Assembly: GCA_012517935.1 (NCBI GenBank)
Contig: JAAYUA010000094.1
Span: 1-36,080 of the forward strand
Length of the DNA: 36,080 nt
Direction of reading: 5' to 3'
From: Acetobacter sp.
GTDB taxonomy: Bacteria; Pseudomonadota; Alphaproteobacteria; Acetobacterales; Acetobacteraceae
Shown: positions 16,375 to 26,500 of the stretch, piece after piece
Numbering within the stretch: position 1 is the first letter of the stretch
Layout of the letters: every line of letters starts with the position of its first letter
Notes under the pieces: model-generated
Told to the model about the DNA's origin: nothing
Databases searched by the model: none
The model's input: the letters and a program-made list of their open reading frames with translations, nothing else
Translations under genes and position numbers: made by a program

Positions 16375-16405
16375 AGATGTGGAAAGCCCCGCCTCTTTTT
16401 TCAAG
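16375..16405 (-). promoter_or_regulatory. Sigma32 (RpoH) promoter of hsp20
   Basis: On the minus strand CTTGAAA (16399-16405) is followed after 16 nt by CCACATCT (16375-16382). This matches the heat-shock consensus CTTGAAA, N11-16, CCCCATNT at all but one specified base. The predicted transcript starts near 16368 and gives a leader of about 95 nt carrying the thermometer. The -35 box lies in the loop and inner stem of the rpmE terminator. Confidence 0.75.
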
Positions 16406-16418
16406 AGGCGGGGCTTTC
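16382..16418 (-). terminator. Strong terminator of rpmE, overlapping the hsp20 promoter
   Basis: A 16-bp perfect stem, with 5' arm 16382-16397 and 3' arm 16403-16418, closes a 5-nt loop. The stem core is AAGCCCCGCC and its complement. It lies 63 bp after the rpmE stop codon. A weaker dyad, CCGAAGG-N14-CCTTCGG (16444-16471), lies closer to rpmE. Confidence 0.8.
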
Positions 16419-16481
16419 GGGAGTGTTCTTACTGACAGGCTTTCCGAAGGCTGTTGTTCACAGACCTTCGGAGTTTTGCAA

Positions 16482-16712
16482 TCAGGAAGACTTACGGTTT
16501 CCGAGGCCAGCAAAGCGCTTGTTGAACTTGGCGACCTGGCCCCCGGAGTCGATCATGCGCTGCACGCCGGTCCAGGCCGGGTGGGATTTCGGGTCGATGT
16601 CGAGACGCAGTACGTCGCCAGCCTTACCCATGCAGGAGCGGGTCGTATATTCCGTTCCGTCTGTCATGATGACAGTGATCTCGTGGTAGTCGGGGTGGAT
16701 ACCGGATTTCAT
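16482..16712 (-). CDS. rpmE: 50S ribosomal protein bL31 (zinc-free form)
   Basis: A 76 aa ribosomal protein of the large subunit with the standard start [19 protein letters not shown] and [11 protein letters not shown]. The zinc-binding cysteines of the C-plus form are absent; the single Cys in TRSCMGK is not part of a CxxC pair, so this is a C-minus bL31 as is usual in Alphaproteobacteria. The ribosome-binding site is weak. A hairpin ACCCCG-N8-CGGGGT (16737-16756) lies 24 nt upstream in the leader. A strong terminator follows downstream. Confidence 0.95.
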   Translation of the reverse strand: MKSGIHPDYHEITVIMTDGTEYTTRSCMGKAGDVLRLDIDPKSHPAWTGVQRMIDSGGQVAKFNKRFAGLGNRKSS

Positions 16713-16812
16713 GATCGTTTCTCTTTCGTAGCAGAAACCCCGATGCCGACCGGGGTGGATGGTGCCGATTACCAGACCCCTTACTGAGGATCAACCGGGA
16801 AAGTGGGAGATT

Positions 16813-18492
16813 TTAGCCGTAAACGCCTTCCCGGTCGCCCCGGATCAAGCCATGGACGGTTTGTCCGGCCATGTCATGCGCAACAGCTTCGGCAATACGT
16901 ATGCCATCAACGGCTGCTGAAAGAATGCCCCCGGCATAGCCTGCGCCTTCACCTGCGGGAAACAGGCCCCTGATGTTGATGCTCTGTCCATCATCACCGC
17001 GCCGGATGCGGAGAGGGGATGATGTCCGGGTTTCGATACCGGTCATCACGGCATCCTCAAGGGCAAAGGCATTGAGTTTCCCGGCGAAGGCGGGGAGTGC
17101 TTCGCGCAGAGCGGATGTGACGAACTCAGGCAGACACAGGGAGAGATCAGTGGGAGTGACGCCGGGCTTGTAGGAGGGAGTGACCGTGCCCAGGGTTGTC
17201 GAAGGGCGTCCGGCTAGAAAATCTCCCACACGCTGCGCTGGCGCATGATAATTTCCTCCTCCGACTTCGAAGGCTTTTTTCTCCCAATATTGCTGCCATG
17301 CGACACCGGCCAGAGGTGTATTGGGATAATCGATTCCTGGCTTGAGTTCGACGACGATCCCGGCATTCGCATTGCGCTCAGCACGGGAATATTGGCTCAT
17401 GCCATTGGTGACGACGCTGCCACTTTCGGATGTTGCCGCGACAACGGTTCCACCCGGACACATGCAGAAGGAATAAACGCCGCGACCGTTGGAGGCGTGA
17501 TGCACCAGTTTGTAATCCGCGGCCCCCAGAAGGCGGCTACCGGCTTGTGAGCCGAAGCGGGCTTCATCGATCAGAGACTGTGGATGCTCGATTCGGACGC
17601 CCATCGAGAAAGGTTTGGCTTCCATCACCACGCCAGTATCCTGAAGTGTGCTGAATGTGTCGCGTGCGCTGTGGCCAATGGCCAGAATGACGTGGTTGGC
17701 CTGAAGCGTGCTGCCGTCCGACAGCCGCAAGCCGGATATCTTCTGCTGACCGTCTGGGGCAGTTTCAGTGATCAGTTCTTCCACCCGGGTGTTGAAGCGG
17801 TATTCGCCGCCACGGGTGATGATCTCGTCACGGATATGCTCGACCATTGAGACCAGTCGAAAAGTGCCGATATGAGGCTTGGAAACGTAAAGAATTTCTT
17901 CCGGGGCACCCGCCCGGACAAATTCTTCAAGAACCTTTCGGCCCAGGTGACGTGGGTCACTGATCTGGCTGTAAAGTTTTCCGTCAGAGAACGTGCCGGC
18001 CCCACCTTCACCAAATTGGACGTTGCTTTCGGGCGTGAGCACGCCCCGGCGCCAGAGTGCGAATGTATCGACCGTACGTTCACGCACGGATTTGCCACGT
18101 TCGATGATGATGGGACGTAATCCCAACTGGGCCAGAATCAGACCGGCAAGAAGTCCGCATGGACCAGCGCCGACGACTACCGGGCGCTTGAAGTCCGGGC
18201 GTTCGACAAGAGATCCGGAATCGATATTAACGCATTGATAGTGGGTATCTGGAGAGGGTCTGACGTGCGGAGAGTCGGCCATTCTTTCCAGAACAGCAGC
18301 TTCGTCACGGACTTCCAGATCAAGGGTATAGACAAGAGTGATGCGACCGCGTTTGCGTGCGTCATAGCCACGACGAACAATCTGTTGAGACAGAATGTCT
18401 TCAACAGGGAGATTCAGCCGTTCTGCAGCAGTCTGTGTAAGGTCGCCTGGCATATGATCCAGAGGCAGGCGGATTTCAGTCAGACGCAGCAT
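16813..18492 (-). CDS. Uncharacterised FAD-dependent dehydrogenase (COG2509 type)
   Basis: A 559 aa flavoprotein. The first 95 residues form a small alpha/beta domain typical of this family. The FAD-binding Rossmann motif is VVVGAGPCGLLAGL (105-118). It is followed by ESNVQFGEGGAGTFSDGKL and closes with a second dinucleotide-fold signature, LFPAGEGAGYAGGILSAAVDG. These match the NAD(P)/FAD-dependent oxidoreductases of COG2509, whose substrate and physiological role are unknown. I chose the ATG at 18492, with AGGAAG upstream; the frame is open for 18 more codons. It lies 100 bp upstream of rpmE on the same strand, and I see no functional link to its neighbours. Confidence 0.85.
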   Translation of the reverse strand: MLRLTEIRLPLDHMPGDLTQTAAERLNLPVEDILSQQIVRRGYDARKRGRITLVYTLDLEVRDEAAVLERMADSPHVRPSPDTHYQCVNIDSGSLVERPDFKRPVVVGAGPCGLLAGLILAQLGLRPIIIERGKSVRERTVDTFALWRRGVLTPESNVQFGEGGAGTFSDGKLYSQISDPRHLGRKVLEEFVRAGAPEEILYVSKPHIGTFRLVSMVEHIRDEIITRGGEYRFNTRVEELITETAPDGQQKISGLRLSDGSTLQANHVILAIGHSARDTFSTLQDTGVVMEAKPFSMGVRIEHPQSLIDEARFGSQAGSRLLGAADYKLVHHASNGRGVYSFCMCPGGTVVAATSESGSVVTNGMSQYSRAERNANAGIVVELKPGIDYPNTPLAGVAWQQYWEKKAFEVGGGNYHAPAQRVGDFLAGRPSTTLGTVTPSYKPGVTPTDLSLCLPEFVTSALREALPAFAGKLNAFALEDAVMTGIETRTSSPLRIRRGDDGQSINIRGLFPAGEGAGYAGGILSAAVDGIRIAEAVAHDMAGQTVHGLIRGDREGVYG

Positions 18493-18550
18493 GGAACTTC
18501 CTGGTAAAAAAATGTAGCGTTCTGTTACAGCACAGTGCTGGTCCACTTAT

Positions 18551-18597
18551 AGCGCAACACCGCTCCGTTGTCCCCGGTGCGGTTGGAATCTTGCGCT
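18551..18597 (-). terminator. Nested hairpin after the efflux operon
   Basis: AGCGCAA (18551-18557) pairs with TTGCGCT (18591-18597), and CACCG (18558-18562) with CGGTG (18575-18579) inside. It starts 32 bp past the nodT-type stop codon and could terminate the mdtABC-nodT transcript. Confidence 0.5.
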
Positions 18598-18629
18598 GAG
18601 CCGTTTTGTGGAGTGCTGCAGAAGCCTGT

Positions 18630-20210
18630 TTATTTCATATAGTTGCGATCTTTCTGAATGAACGATGGCAGTAGGGGATTATCTCTCTGCAAGGAGTTTT
18701 TGGAAGGAAGGTCGGAAGCATTCCAGCCTCCACCCAGATCGCCGATCAAGGTAATGGCATCAACGATCCGGCTCTGCTGGATCGCCAGAAGATTTTCCGC
18801 GTTGCTTAATGCCGTGACCTCGGATGTGATGACGGTGGTGTAGATTTCCGTGCCGGCCATATACTGGTTCGTCGCGATGGTTACCGCATTGTTCGCCGCA
18901 TCAAGGGCGATGGTTTGCTGTTTGGCCTGATCTGCAAGAATGCGCAGGTTTGAAAGCTGGTCTTCCGTGTTCTGCAGCGCGGTCAGGACTGTTTGCCGAT
19001 ACGTTGCAACATATGAATCGTAGGTACTATCGGCTTCATGCACTGCGGCTGTACGTGATCCGCCGGAAAACAGCGTTTCACTGGCTGATGCACCCAGCGC
19101 CCAGATACGGTTTGCAACCTGAACCAGAGAGCCGATTGGATCACCGCTGTAGGAATATGAGGCGGTCAGCGTCACGCTCGGATAAAAAGCCGCGATCGCT
19201 GCACCGATCTGGGCATTGTATTCAGCCATGCGGCGTTCAGCAGCAGCGATATCCGGACGTCTTTCCAGCAGAGTGGCAGGCAGGACAGCCGGGATTGCCG
19301 GAATTTTATCCGGGAGAGCGCCGGGTTTGATCGAGACGTTGGCAGGGGCCTGTCCTGTCAGGACCGCAATTGCATGTTCGTATTGTGCGCGTGTTATGCC
19401 GGTCTGGATTGCCTGCGATCTGGTTTGTTCCAACTGTGTCCGGGCCTGAAGGACAGAGGTGGGGTCAATAGTTCCGGCATTGAGCTGGTTCTGTGTGATC
19501 TGATAGGAGTCCTGATAAAACTTCACGTTCCTGTCGAGAAGTGTTTTCAGGCTGTCCTGATAGCGCATATTAAAATACGCTGTGGCCAACTGCACTTGAT
19601 AGGACAGTTCAGCATTGGCCAGATCTGCAGCGCTTGCCTGGCTTTCTGCGACCTGTGCCTCAATCTGTCGGCGGATTTTTCCCCACAGGTCAAGATCCCA
19701 GCTTGCAGTAGGACCAAAACCATAGGTCGTGCTTGTGGAGTTTGAAGGTGAACCATAGGTTTCGCCAGTGGCGTAATTCACCAGTGACCCGCTGGAAGCT
19801 GAACGGGAGCCGCGGCCGGTTGAATTCCTGTTGAAGCTGGCTGAAGTGCTTAATGTTGGATAAAGCTGCGCCCGAATGGCATTGATCGCGGCCTTCGCAT
19901 TCCGGTAGCGCGCCTCATATTGCTTAACATTCTGGTTGTTGATCGCAACCTGTTCTTCCAACTGGTTCAGAACCGGGTCGTTGAATATGGTCCACCAGTG
20001 TCCTTTGGGAATTTCGGCCAGAGCGGGGTTGGCATAATTCCACCCCTCGGCTGGCTTCAACTCCTTGAACTGGGGAGAGATGATGGCTGACGGACGTTTA
20101 TAGTCCGGCCCAACCATGCAGCCACTCAGGCCCAATGTTCCCAGAAGCAGGATGGAGCGCAGGGTGCGGAAACCGCGCGGGAAAGAAGGGAGATTGAGAT
20201 ACGTCTGCAT
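18630..20210 (-). CDS. NodT-family outer-membrane efflux lipoprotein
   Basis: A 526 aa TolC/OprM-like channel that provides the outer-membrane exit for the RND pump encoded upstream. The signal peptide ends in a lipobox, LGTLGLSGC (Cys at about residue 31), followed by the family start MVGPDYKRP, so the mature protein should be an acylated trimer. Two outer-membrane efflux repeats cover about 60-260 and 290-480, with LATAYFNMR and ERRPDIAAAERRMAEYNAQIGAAIA as family blocks. The ATG overlaps the mdtC stop codon by 1 nt (TGATG), indicating translational coupling. Confidence 0.93.
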   Translation of the reverse strand: MQTYLNLPSFPRGFRTLRSILLLGTLGLSGCMVGPDYKRPSAIISPQFKELKPAEGWNYANPALAEIPKGHWWTIFNDPVLNQLEEQVAINNQNVKQYEARYRNAKAAINAIRAQLYPTLSTSASFNRNSTGRGSRSASSGSLVNYATGETYGSPSNSTSTTYGFGPTASWDLDLWGKIRRQIEAQVAESQASAADLANAELSYQVQLATAYFNMRYQDSLKTLLDRNVKFYQDSYQITQNQLNAGTIDPTSVLQARTQLEQTRSQAIQTGITRAQYEHAIAVLTGQAPANVSIKPGALPDKIPAIPAVLPATLLERRPDIAAAERRMAEYNAQIGAAIAAFYPSVTLTASYSYSGDPIGSLVQVANRIWALGASASETLFSGGSRTAAVHEADSTYDSYVATYRQTVLTALQNTEDQLSNLRILADQAKQQTIALDAANNAVTIATNQYMAGTEIYTTVITSEVTALSNAENLLAIQQSRIVDAITLIGDLGGGWNASDLPSKNSLQRDNPLLPSFIQKDRNYMK

Positions 20211-23200
20211 CAGGCGTCCTGAGAGGCGGAGGAGGGGAAAAGACGGCGGAGAGACAGGCGCTCCCTCATCCGGATGAAGTGTCGTCCCAGACAGTCAAGA
20301 GCCAGATAGACGACGGGTGTTGTATAAAGTGTCAGGATCTGGCTGACGAGAAGTCCACCAACGATTGCAATGCCCAGAGGGCGGCGCAGTTCGCTGCCAT
20401 AACCATTCCCGAAAATCAGGGGCATAGCCCCGAGCGCTGCGGCGAGGGATGTCATCATGATGGGACGGAAACGCAGGAGACAGGCTGTCCTGATGGCTTG
20501 AAGGGGGGGCATGTTTTCCGTGCGTTCTGCGGCGATCGCGAAATCGACCAGCATGATAGCGTTCTTTTTCACGATGCCGATCAGCAGAATGACGCCGATC
20601 ATGGCGATCAGGGAGAATTCTTCCCCAAACACCTGAAGTGCCAGCAGGGCGCCGACACCGGCGGAGGGGAGGGTGGAGAGAATGGTGATCGGGTGAATAT
20701 AGCTTTCATACAGGATACCAAGCACGACATAGACCGCAACAAGCGCTGCAAGGATCAGAAGTGGTTCATCATTGACAGACTTCTGTAGCTGAGCGGCATT
20801 GCCGGCAAAGCTTCCGTGGATGTTGGACGGCATGTGAAGGCTGACCATCTCATTCTGGATGATCTGCATGGCATGGCTCAGTGCAACACCTTCGCTCAGA
20901 TTGAAAGAAAGCGTTGTCGCAACTGATTGCCCCTGATGATTGACGGATAGGGCACTTCTGGTTGGCTTGATTGACGTGATGAAGGTCAGGGGAATCATGG
21001 ATTCCTTTGACGTTGAAACGGCGGATCCGTTGGAAGCCGAACTGCCGCCCGCCAGTCCGTTGGCAATCTGGTTCTGGAACGAAGCTTCGGAGGCGGAGTT
21101 GTCGTCAGCAGAGGTGCTGGAAGTAGTCGTTGTCGTTCTGGCACGAATGGTATTCGACTGGGTTCCGCCGCCAGCAGTTCCACCCGAAGCACTGACCCAC
21201 ATTTGATAAAGAGTATTCGGATTGTTCCAGAAACGAGGCTCAACTTCCATGACGACACGATATTGATTCAACGCATTATAGACGACCGACGCGCTTCTCT
21301 GTCCAAAGGCGTCGAAGAGTGTGTTGGAAATCAATTGCGGCGTTATGTTCATGCGGGCGGCGGTGTCACGGTTGATTTTTGTTGCAAGTGATGATCCGCC
21401 CTGCTGAACATCACTTGAAAGATCACGAATTTCCTTGTGTGTTTGAAGAGCGGATCTCAGCTTTTCGGTCCATGAGTAGAGTTCCTGAGCGGAATCTCCT
21501 TCCAGTGTATATTGATAGGCTGCATTGCTCTGCCGTCCTCCGGCACGCACCGCACCCGGCTGCATCAGGTAAAATTCTGCTCCAACCATATTTCTCAGTT
21601 TATTGCTGATCCGAGCAATAAGAGAAGGAACGGAGCCACGTTCGCTCTTATCCGTCAGCTGCAGGAAAAGATTGGCCTGATTGGAGGAGCCGCGACCTCC
21701 CAGAAAAGCAGAAACACTTTCAACATCTTTGTGTTCGCTGAGAATGACGGCTTCAACCTTGTCAAGCTTTTGCACCATCGCTGAAAAGGAGATCGATTGA
21801 TCACCCATCATGTGGCCCATCAGCATTCCCGTATCTTCTGTGGGGAAAAATCCTTTGGGCATCTTTATGAATAGCGCGAGGATGAGGACGATCGTCAAAG
21901 GTAGTGAAAGCAGAACCAGTTTTTGATATTTCAGCGCCATATCGAGGCTGCGTTCATATCCCCTGGACATGCCGCGCATGATTTTTTCTGAACCATTATG
22001 AAAATAGTGAATCCATCCTTTTTTCCCGGATTCACTTTCAATGTCTGAGTGATTGACAATTTTTGCGTTCAGCAGGCGGGATGCCAGCATCGGCGTCAGG
22101 GAAAGCGACAGGATCATGGACAGAATGATGGTGATGCCGACTGTCATGGCAAATTCGTGAAACAGACGTCCGGCAATGCCACCAAGCAGCATGATGGGAA
22201 GAAAAACCGCGATCAGTGACAGTGAAATGGACAGCACTGTGAAGGCGACTTCGGTTGTGCCCTGCAAGGCAGCATCCCGCGGCGACAGTCCCTGTTCCAG
22301 ATAGCGAGCGATGTTTTCTGTTACGACAATGGCGTCATCGACGACAAAACCTGTCGAAAGCGTCAGCGCCATGAGGGACATGTTATCGAGCTGATAGCCC
22401 AGAAGACGCATGATGCCGAATGTGCCGACGATAGAGACCGGGACGACAATGCCGGGGATCAGGGTCATTCTGGCTGAACCGAGGAATACAAAAGTCACGA
22501 TTGTCACCAGCACGACACCGATGACCAGTGTCATCTGTGTATCGTTGAGTGAGTCGCGAATTGTTACGGAACGGTCAAGACCAATATGAAGCGAGACATC
22601 AGGCGGCAAGGCAGCTTTCAGTGATGGCAGAAGCGCCTTGATCTGATCGGTTGTTTTGATGATGTTCGCCCCGGCCTGCGGGAAAACAATCGCGATAATA
22701 CCCTTGTGCCGATTATAGAACCCTGCATTTCGCAAGTCTTCGACACTGTTATCGACGGTGGCGACGTCAGATAGTCGAACTGGGCGGTTATTCCGCCAGG
22801 CGATCAGAATATCCCGATAAGCCTGAGCATCTCTAGCCTGATCATTCGTATCGAGAGTGAAGCGTTGTCCATCCTGTTCGATGATGCCCTTTGGGGCATG
22901 GGCATTTGCAGAGGCCAAAGCTGCTCGGACGTCTTCAAATCCAATGCCATATTGGAACAGCGGCAGGGGATTCATCTCTACTCGGACGGCTGGAAGCGCT
23001 GAACCGGCGATTTCGACCTCCCCGACACCAGCGACCTGAGACAGATGCTGTTGCAGGACATTGGTGGCAAGATCGTAAAGTTTGGGCTGCGTTCTGGTCG
23101 ATGAGGTCAGTGAGAGGATGAGGATTGGCGCCCCGTTGGGATTGGCCTTGAAATAGCTGGGGTTCTGCCGCAGGGATGTGGGGAGATCCGCGCGCGCAGC

Positions 23201-23539
23201 CTGAAGTGCTGCTTCGACTTCGCGTGCAGCGCCATTGATATCACGGGTCAGGTCGAACTGGAGAGTGATACGCGCCTGATTCTGTGTCGACTGGGATGTC
23301 ATTTCCGCCAGTCCGGCGATCTGCCCCAGATGCCGTTCCAGCGGAGCTGCAACTGTGCTGGCAACGACTTCCGGGGTTCCTCCGGGCTGTCGTGCCTGCA
23401 CCTGAATCACAGGAAAATCGACATTCGGCAGATTGGAAACGGGGAGCTGAGTATAACCAACGATCCCCCCCAGGACGAGCGCCACGGTCAGCAGAATGGT
23501 CGCCACGGGGCGATCAATAAAGAATCTGACCGGATTCAT
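20210..23539 (-). CDS. mdtC: RND efflux inner-membrane porter, MdtC-like
   Basis: A 1109 aa proton-driven porter of the HAE1/AcrB family. The start MNPVRFFIDRPVATILLTVA is standard. TM4 carries the proton-relay Asp pair in [13 protein letters not shown]. The C-terminal half has NAIMLVDFAI and RLRPIMMT-type blocks. Compared with the neighbouring porter it is longer because of a Ser/Thr/Gly-rich insertion in the second periplasmic domain (about 20995-21202). The ATG at 23539 is 43 bp after the mdtB stop. The second of two consecutive porters after an MFP is the MdtABC arrangement, in which B and C form a mixed trimer. Confidence 0.92.
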   Translation of the reverse strand: MNPVRFFIDRPVATILLTVALVLGGIVGYTQLPVSNLPNVDFPVIQVQARQPGGTPEVVASTVAAPLERHLGQIAGLAEMTSQSTQNQARITLQFDLTRDINGAAREVEAALQAARADLPTSLRQNPSYFKANPNGAPILILSLTSSTRTQPKLYDLATNVLQQHLSQVAGVGEVEIAGSALPAVRVEMNPLPLFQYGIGFEDVRAALASANAHAPKGIIEQDGQRFTLDTNDQARDAQAYRDILIAWRNNRPVRLSDVATVDNSVEDLRNAGFYNRHKGIIAIVFPQAGANIIKTTDQIKALLPSLKAALPPDVSLHIGLDRSVTIRDSLNDTQMTLVIGVVLVTIVTFVFLGSARMTLIPGIVVPVSIVGTFGIMRLLGYQLDNMSLMALTLSTGFVVDDAIVVTENIARYLEQGLSPRDAALQGTTEVAFTVLSISLSLIAVFLPIMLLGGIAGRLFHEFAMTVGITIILSMILSLSLTPMLASRLLNAKIVNHSDIESESGKKGWIHYFHNGSEKIMRGMSRGYERSLDMALKYQKLVLLSLPLTIVLILALFIKMPKGFFPTEDTGMLMGHMMGDQSISFSAMVQKLDKVEAVILSEHKDVESVSAFLGGRGSSNQANLFLQLTDKSERGSVPSLIARISNKLRNMVGAEFYLMQPGAVRAGGRQSNAAYQYTLEGDSAQELYSWTEKLRSALQTHKEIRDLSSDVQQGGSSLATKINRDTAARMNITPQLISNTLFDAFGQRSASVVYNALNQYRVVMEVEPRFWNNPNTLYQMWVSASGGTAGGGTQSNTIRARTTTTTSSTSADDNSASEASFQNQIANGLAGGSSASNGSAVSTSKESMIPLTFITSIKPTRSALSVNHQGQSVATTLSFNLSEGVALSHAMQIIQNEMVSLHMPSNIHGSFAGNAAQLQKSVNDEPLLILAALVAVYVVLGILYESYIHPITILSTLPSAGVGALLALQVFGEEFSLIAMIGVILLIGIVKKNAIMLVDFAIAAERTENMPPLQAIRTACLLRFRPIMMTSLAAALGAMPLIFGNGYGSELRRPLGIAIVGGLLVSQILTLYTTPVVYLALDCLGRHFIRMRERLSLRRLFPSSASQDA

Positions 23540-23582
23540 GTCTTGGGTTTCCGTGGCGCGGATGTCGCTCCCATATCGTAAA

Positions 23583-26500
23583 TCATGTCTGTGGCTTTTC
23601 CTGCAGACTGATGTTCGAAGTTTCTGTCTTCGGACGACGTGCCAGACGGTCGAGCGCCAGATAGATGACTGGCGTTGTAAACAGGGTGAGCAACTGCGAC
23701 AGAGCCAGACCACCGATGATGGCCAGACCCAGTGGGCGGCGCAGCTCTGAACCGGTTCCATGTGAAAGCACCATGGGCAGGGCTCCCAGCATGGCGGCGA
23801 GTGTGGTCATCAGAATTGGCCGGAAACGCAGTGTCGCTGCCTGTCGGATGGAATCAATGGGGGATTTTCCCTCCACCCGTTCGGCTTCCAGGGCAAAATC
23901 GATCATCATGATTGCGTTTTTCTTGACGATGCCGATCAGCAGAACCAGTCCGATAATCCCCATGACATCCAGATCCGTGCCTGTGAGACGAAGAGTCAGA
24001 AGGGCACCGATCCCGGCGGAGGGGAGGGTAGAAAGAATTGTGATTGGATGAATGAAGCTTTCATAGAGAATGCCAAGCACGATATAGACGGCGACCAGAG
24101 CTGCGATGACCAGGAAGAATTCGTTTCCAAGAGAATTTTTGAAAGCTGCTGCTGTTCCCTGGAACGATGTCATGAAAGAATCTGGAAGCTGGATATCTTT
24201 GCGTGCTTGCTCGATGGCATTGGTCGCCTGCCCCAGAGAATATCCCGGGGCAAGGTTGAAAGATATGGTTGTGGCAGGAAACTGACCGAAATGGGTGATC
24301 AGGAGAGGCGCTGTTTCCTGCGTGACTTTTGTCACGGTATTCATGGGCACCAGGCCGGAGGTCGGCTCACGTTCCGGACCGGATGTGCTCGCTCCCGCAT
24401 TCCCTGAGATACCCGGGAGGTATATCTGATTCAGGGAGTTGAGAGATTTGTGGAAGTCAGGTGTTGCTTCCAGAATCACACGATACTGGTTCGATTGGGT
24501 GTAGATCGTTGAAATCTGCCTTTGCCCAAAAGAATCATACAACGCGTTATCCACAGTTTGCGGAGTGATGGAGAAACGGGCACCTGTGGGGCGATCCAGT
24601 GTGATTTTTGCGACCAGACCTTCAGCCTGCATGTCCGATGTCACGTCAGACAGGGATGGTTCCTGCTGCAAACGTTGCACGAATTTTGGAACCCATGACT
24701 TGAACGCTTCTGAGTCCGGATTTTCCAGCAGGAACTGATACTGCGTAGCCGCGATTGTCGTGTCGAGGGACAGATCCTGAACGGGCTGGAGATAGAGCGA
24801 AACTCCCGGAATTCCAGCTGTTTCTTCCGTAAGCCTCTGGGCTATTTCCTGCGCGCTGAGCGAACGTTCGTCGTGCGGTTTCAGATTGATCAGGAAACGA
24901 CCCTGATTAACGGTTGGGTTCTGGCCGTCCACGCCGACAAAAGAAGAAAGGGAAGCGACATCCGGGTCCTTAAGAATGATCCGGGCAAGAGCTTCCTGAT
25001 GCTGTTTCATGGCATCGAATGATGAGGACTGGGCAGCAACGGAAATGCCCTGAAGCACACCTGTGTCCTGCACAGGGAAGAAGCCTTTCGGAATTTCCCA
25101 TCCCAGAAAACCGGTCAGAACAAGTGTGAAAGCGAATACCGCCAATGTTGCACGCTGATGTGCCAGAACGACATCCAGTGCGCGATCATATGCTGCGATG
25201 GTGCGTTCCGTTGCGACTTCAACACGGGCTGACCATCTCTGGAAAAGAGTTTTGGCCTGGCTTGGGTCGTGCGGACGTTCGCTCAGCATGCGGGCGCACA
25301 TCATTGGCACCAGCGTCAGAGAGACGATGGCGGAGATGATGATGGTGATGGCGAGTGTCAGTGCAAATTCATGGAACAGTCGTCCCACGACATCGCCCAT
25401 GAAAAGCAGGGGGATCAGCACGGCAACCAGGGAGATTGTCAGGGAGATAATGGTAAAACCGATTTCTCCTGACCCTTTGATCGCCGCAGTCATGCGGTCT
25501 TCTCCCATTTCGATATATCGGGAGATATTTTCGATCATGACGATTGCATCATCGACGACAAATCCTGTCGCGATCGTTAGAGACATCAGGGAAAGATTGT
25601 CGAGGGAAAAGCCCAGAAGATCCATGACCGCAAATGTGCCGATAATGGAGAGAGGCACGGACAGGCTGGGGATGATGGTGGCGGGAATATTGCGCAGGAA
25701 GACGAAGATGACGGCAACAACCAGCACGAGCGCCAGGAAAAGCTCCATTTCGACATCTTCAACCGATGCGCGAATTGTCGTGGTCCGGTCCGTCAGCGGG
25801 ACGATGTCAATTCCCGGAGGCAGTGATGCCTGAAGATGTGGGAGCGCAGCCTTGATGTTGTCGACGACGCTGATGACGTTTGCGCCGGGCTGGCGTTGCA
25901 CGTTCATGATCAGGCCGGGGGTGGTATTGGCCCATGCGGCAAGCTGATCATTTTCGGCGCCAACCACAACGGTGGCGATGTCGCGAATGCGGACCGGCCC
26001 GTTATCCTGATAGGCAATCACCTGATTCAGCAATTGTTCCGTGCTGGTGATCTGCCCGTCGACGCGAAGGGTTGTGGCGCGTTGCTCCCCGTCGAATGTG
26101 CCGGTTGGGGAATTGATGTTGACGGTGCCGATGATGGTCCGGAGCGTATCCAGTGAGACACCATAGGATGTCAGTTTGGGGATGTTGACGCGAACACGAT
26201 AGGCTTTCCGATTGCCACCGGAGAGTGTGACAAGGCCCACGCCGGATATCTGGCTGATTTTCTGTTCGAGCCGAGTGTCGATATAATCCTCGACTTCCGG
26301 AAGCGGGATGGTTTTGGAAGTGATGCCGAGCGTCAGAATGGGCGTATCTGCCGGATTGACCTTCGCATAGATTGGGGGAGCGGGAAGGTCCGTTGGCAGA
26401 AGTGAACTGGCCTGATTGATGGCGGCCTGAACTTCCTGTTCTGCGATATCCATGGCCATCGTAAGACCAAAACGCAGAGTGATGACTGAAGCACCGCCAG

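Noticed and set aside
16274..16513. 80-codon N-terminal extension of the Hsp20 frame
   Set aside because: It would translate through the terminator, promoter and thermometer; the ATG at 16273 has a perfect AGGAGG and begins at the family N-terminus.
16737..16756. Ribosomal-protein leader autoregulatory structure for rpmE
   Set aside because: ACCCCG-N8-CGGGGT is a real 6-bp dyad, but it is too short and lacks a recognisable bL31 binding-site resemblance to call a regulatory leader.
23540..23761. 74-codon N-terminal extension of the MdtC-like frame
   Set aside because: It overlaps the 3' end of mdtB in another frame; RND porters start at MNPxxFFIxRP, which is at 23539.
25198..25833. Plus-strand open frame of 211 codons within mdtB
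   Set aside because: Antisense to the porter; its Met/Ser/Ile-rich composition is the reverse reading of membrane-helix codons.
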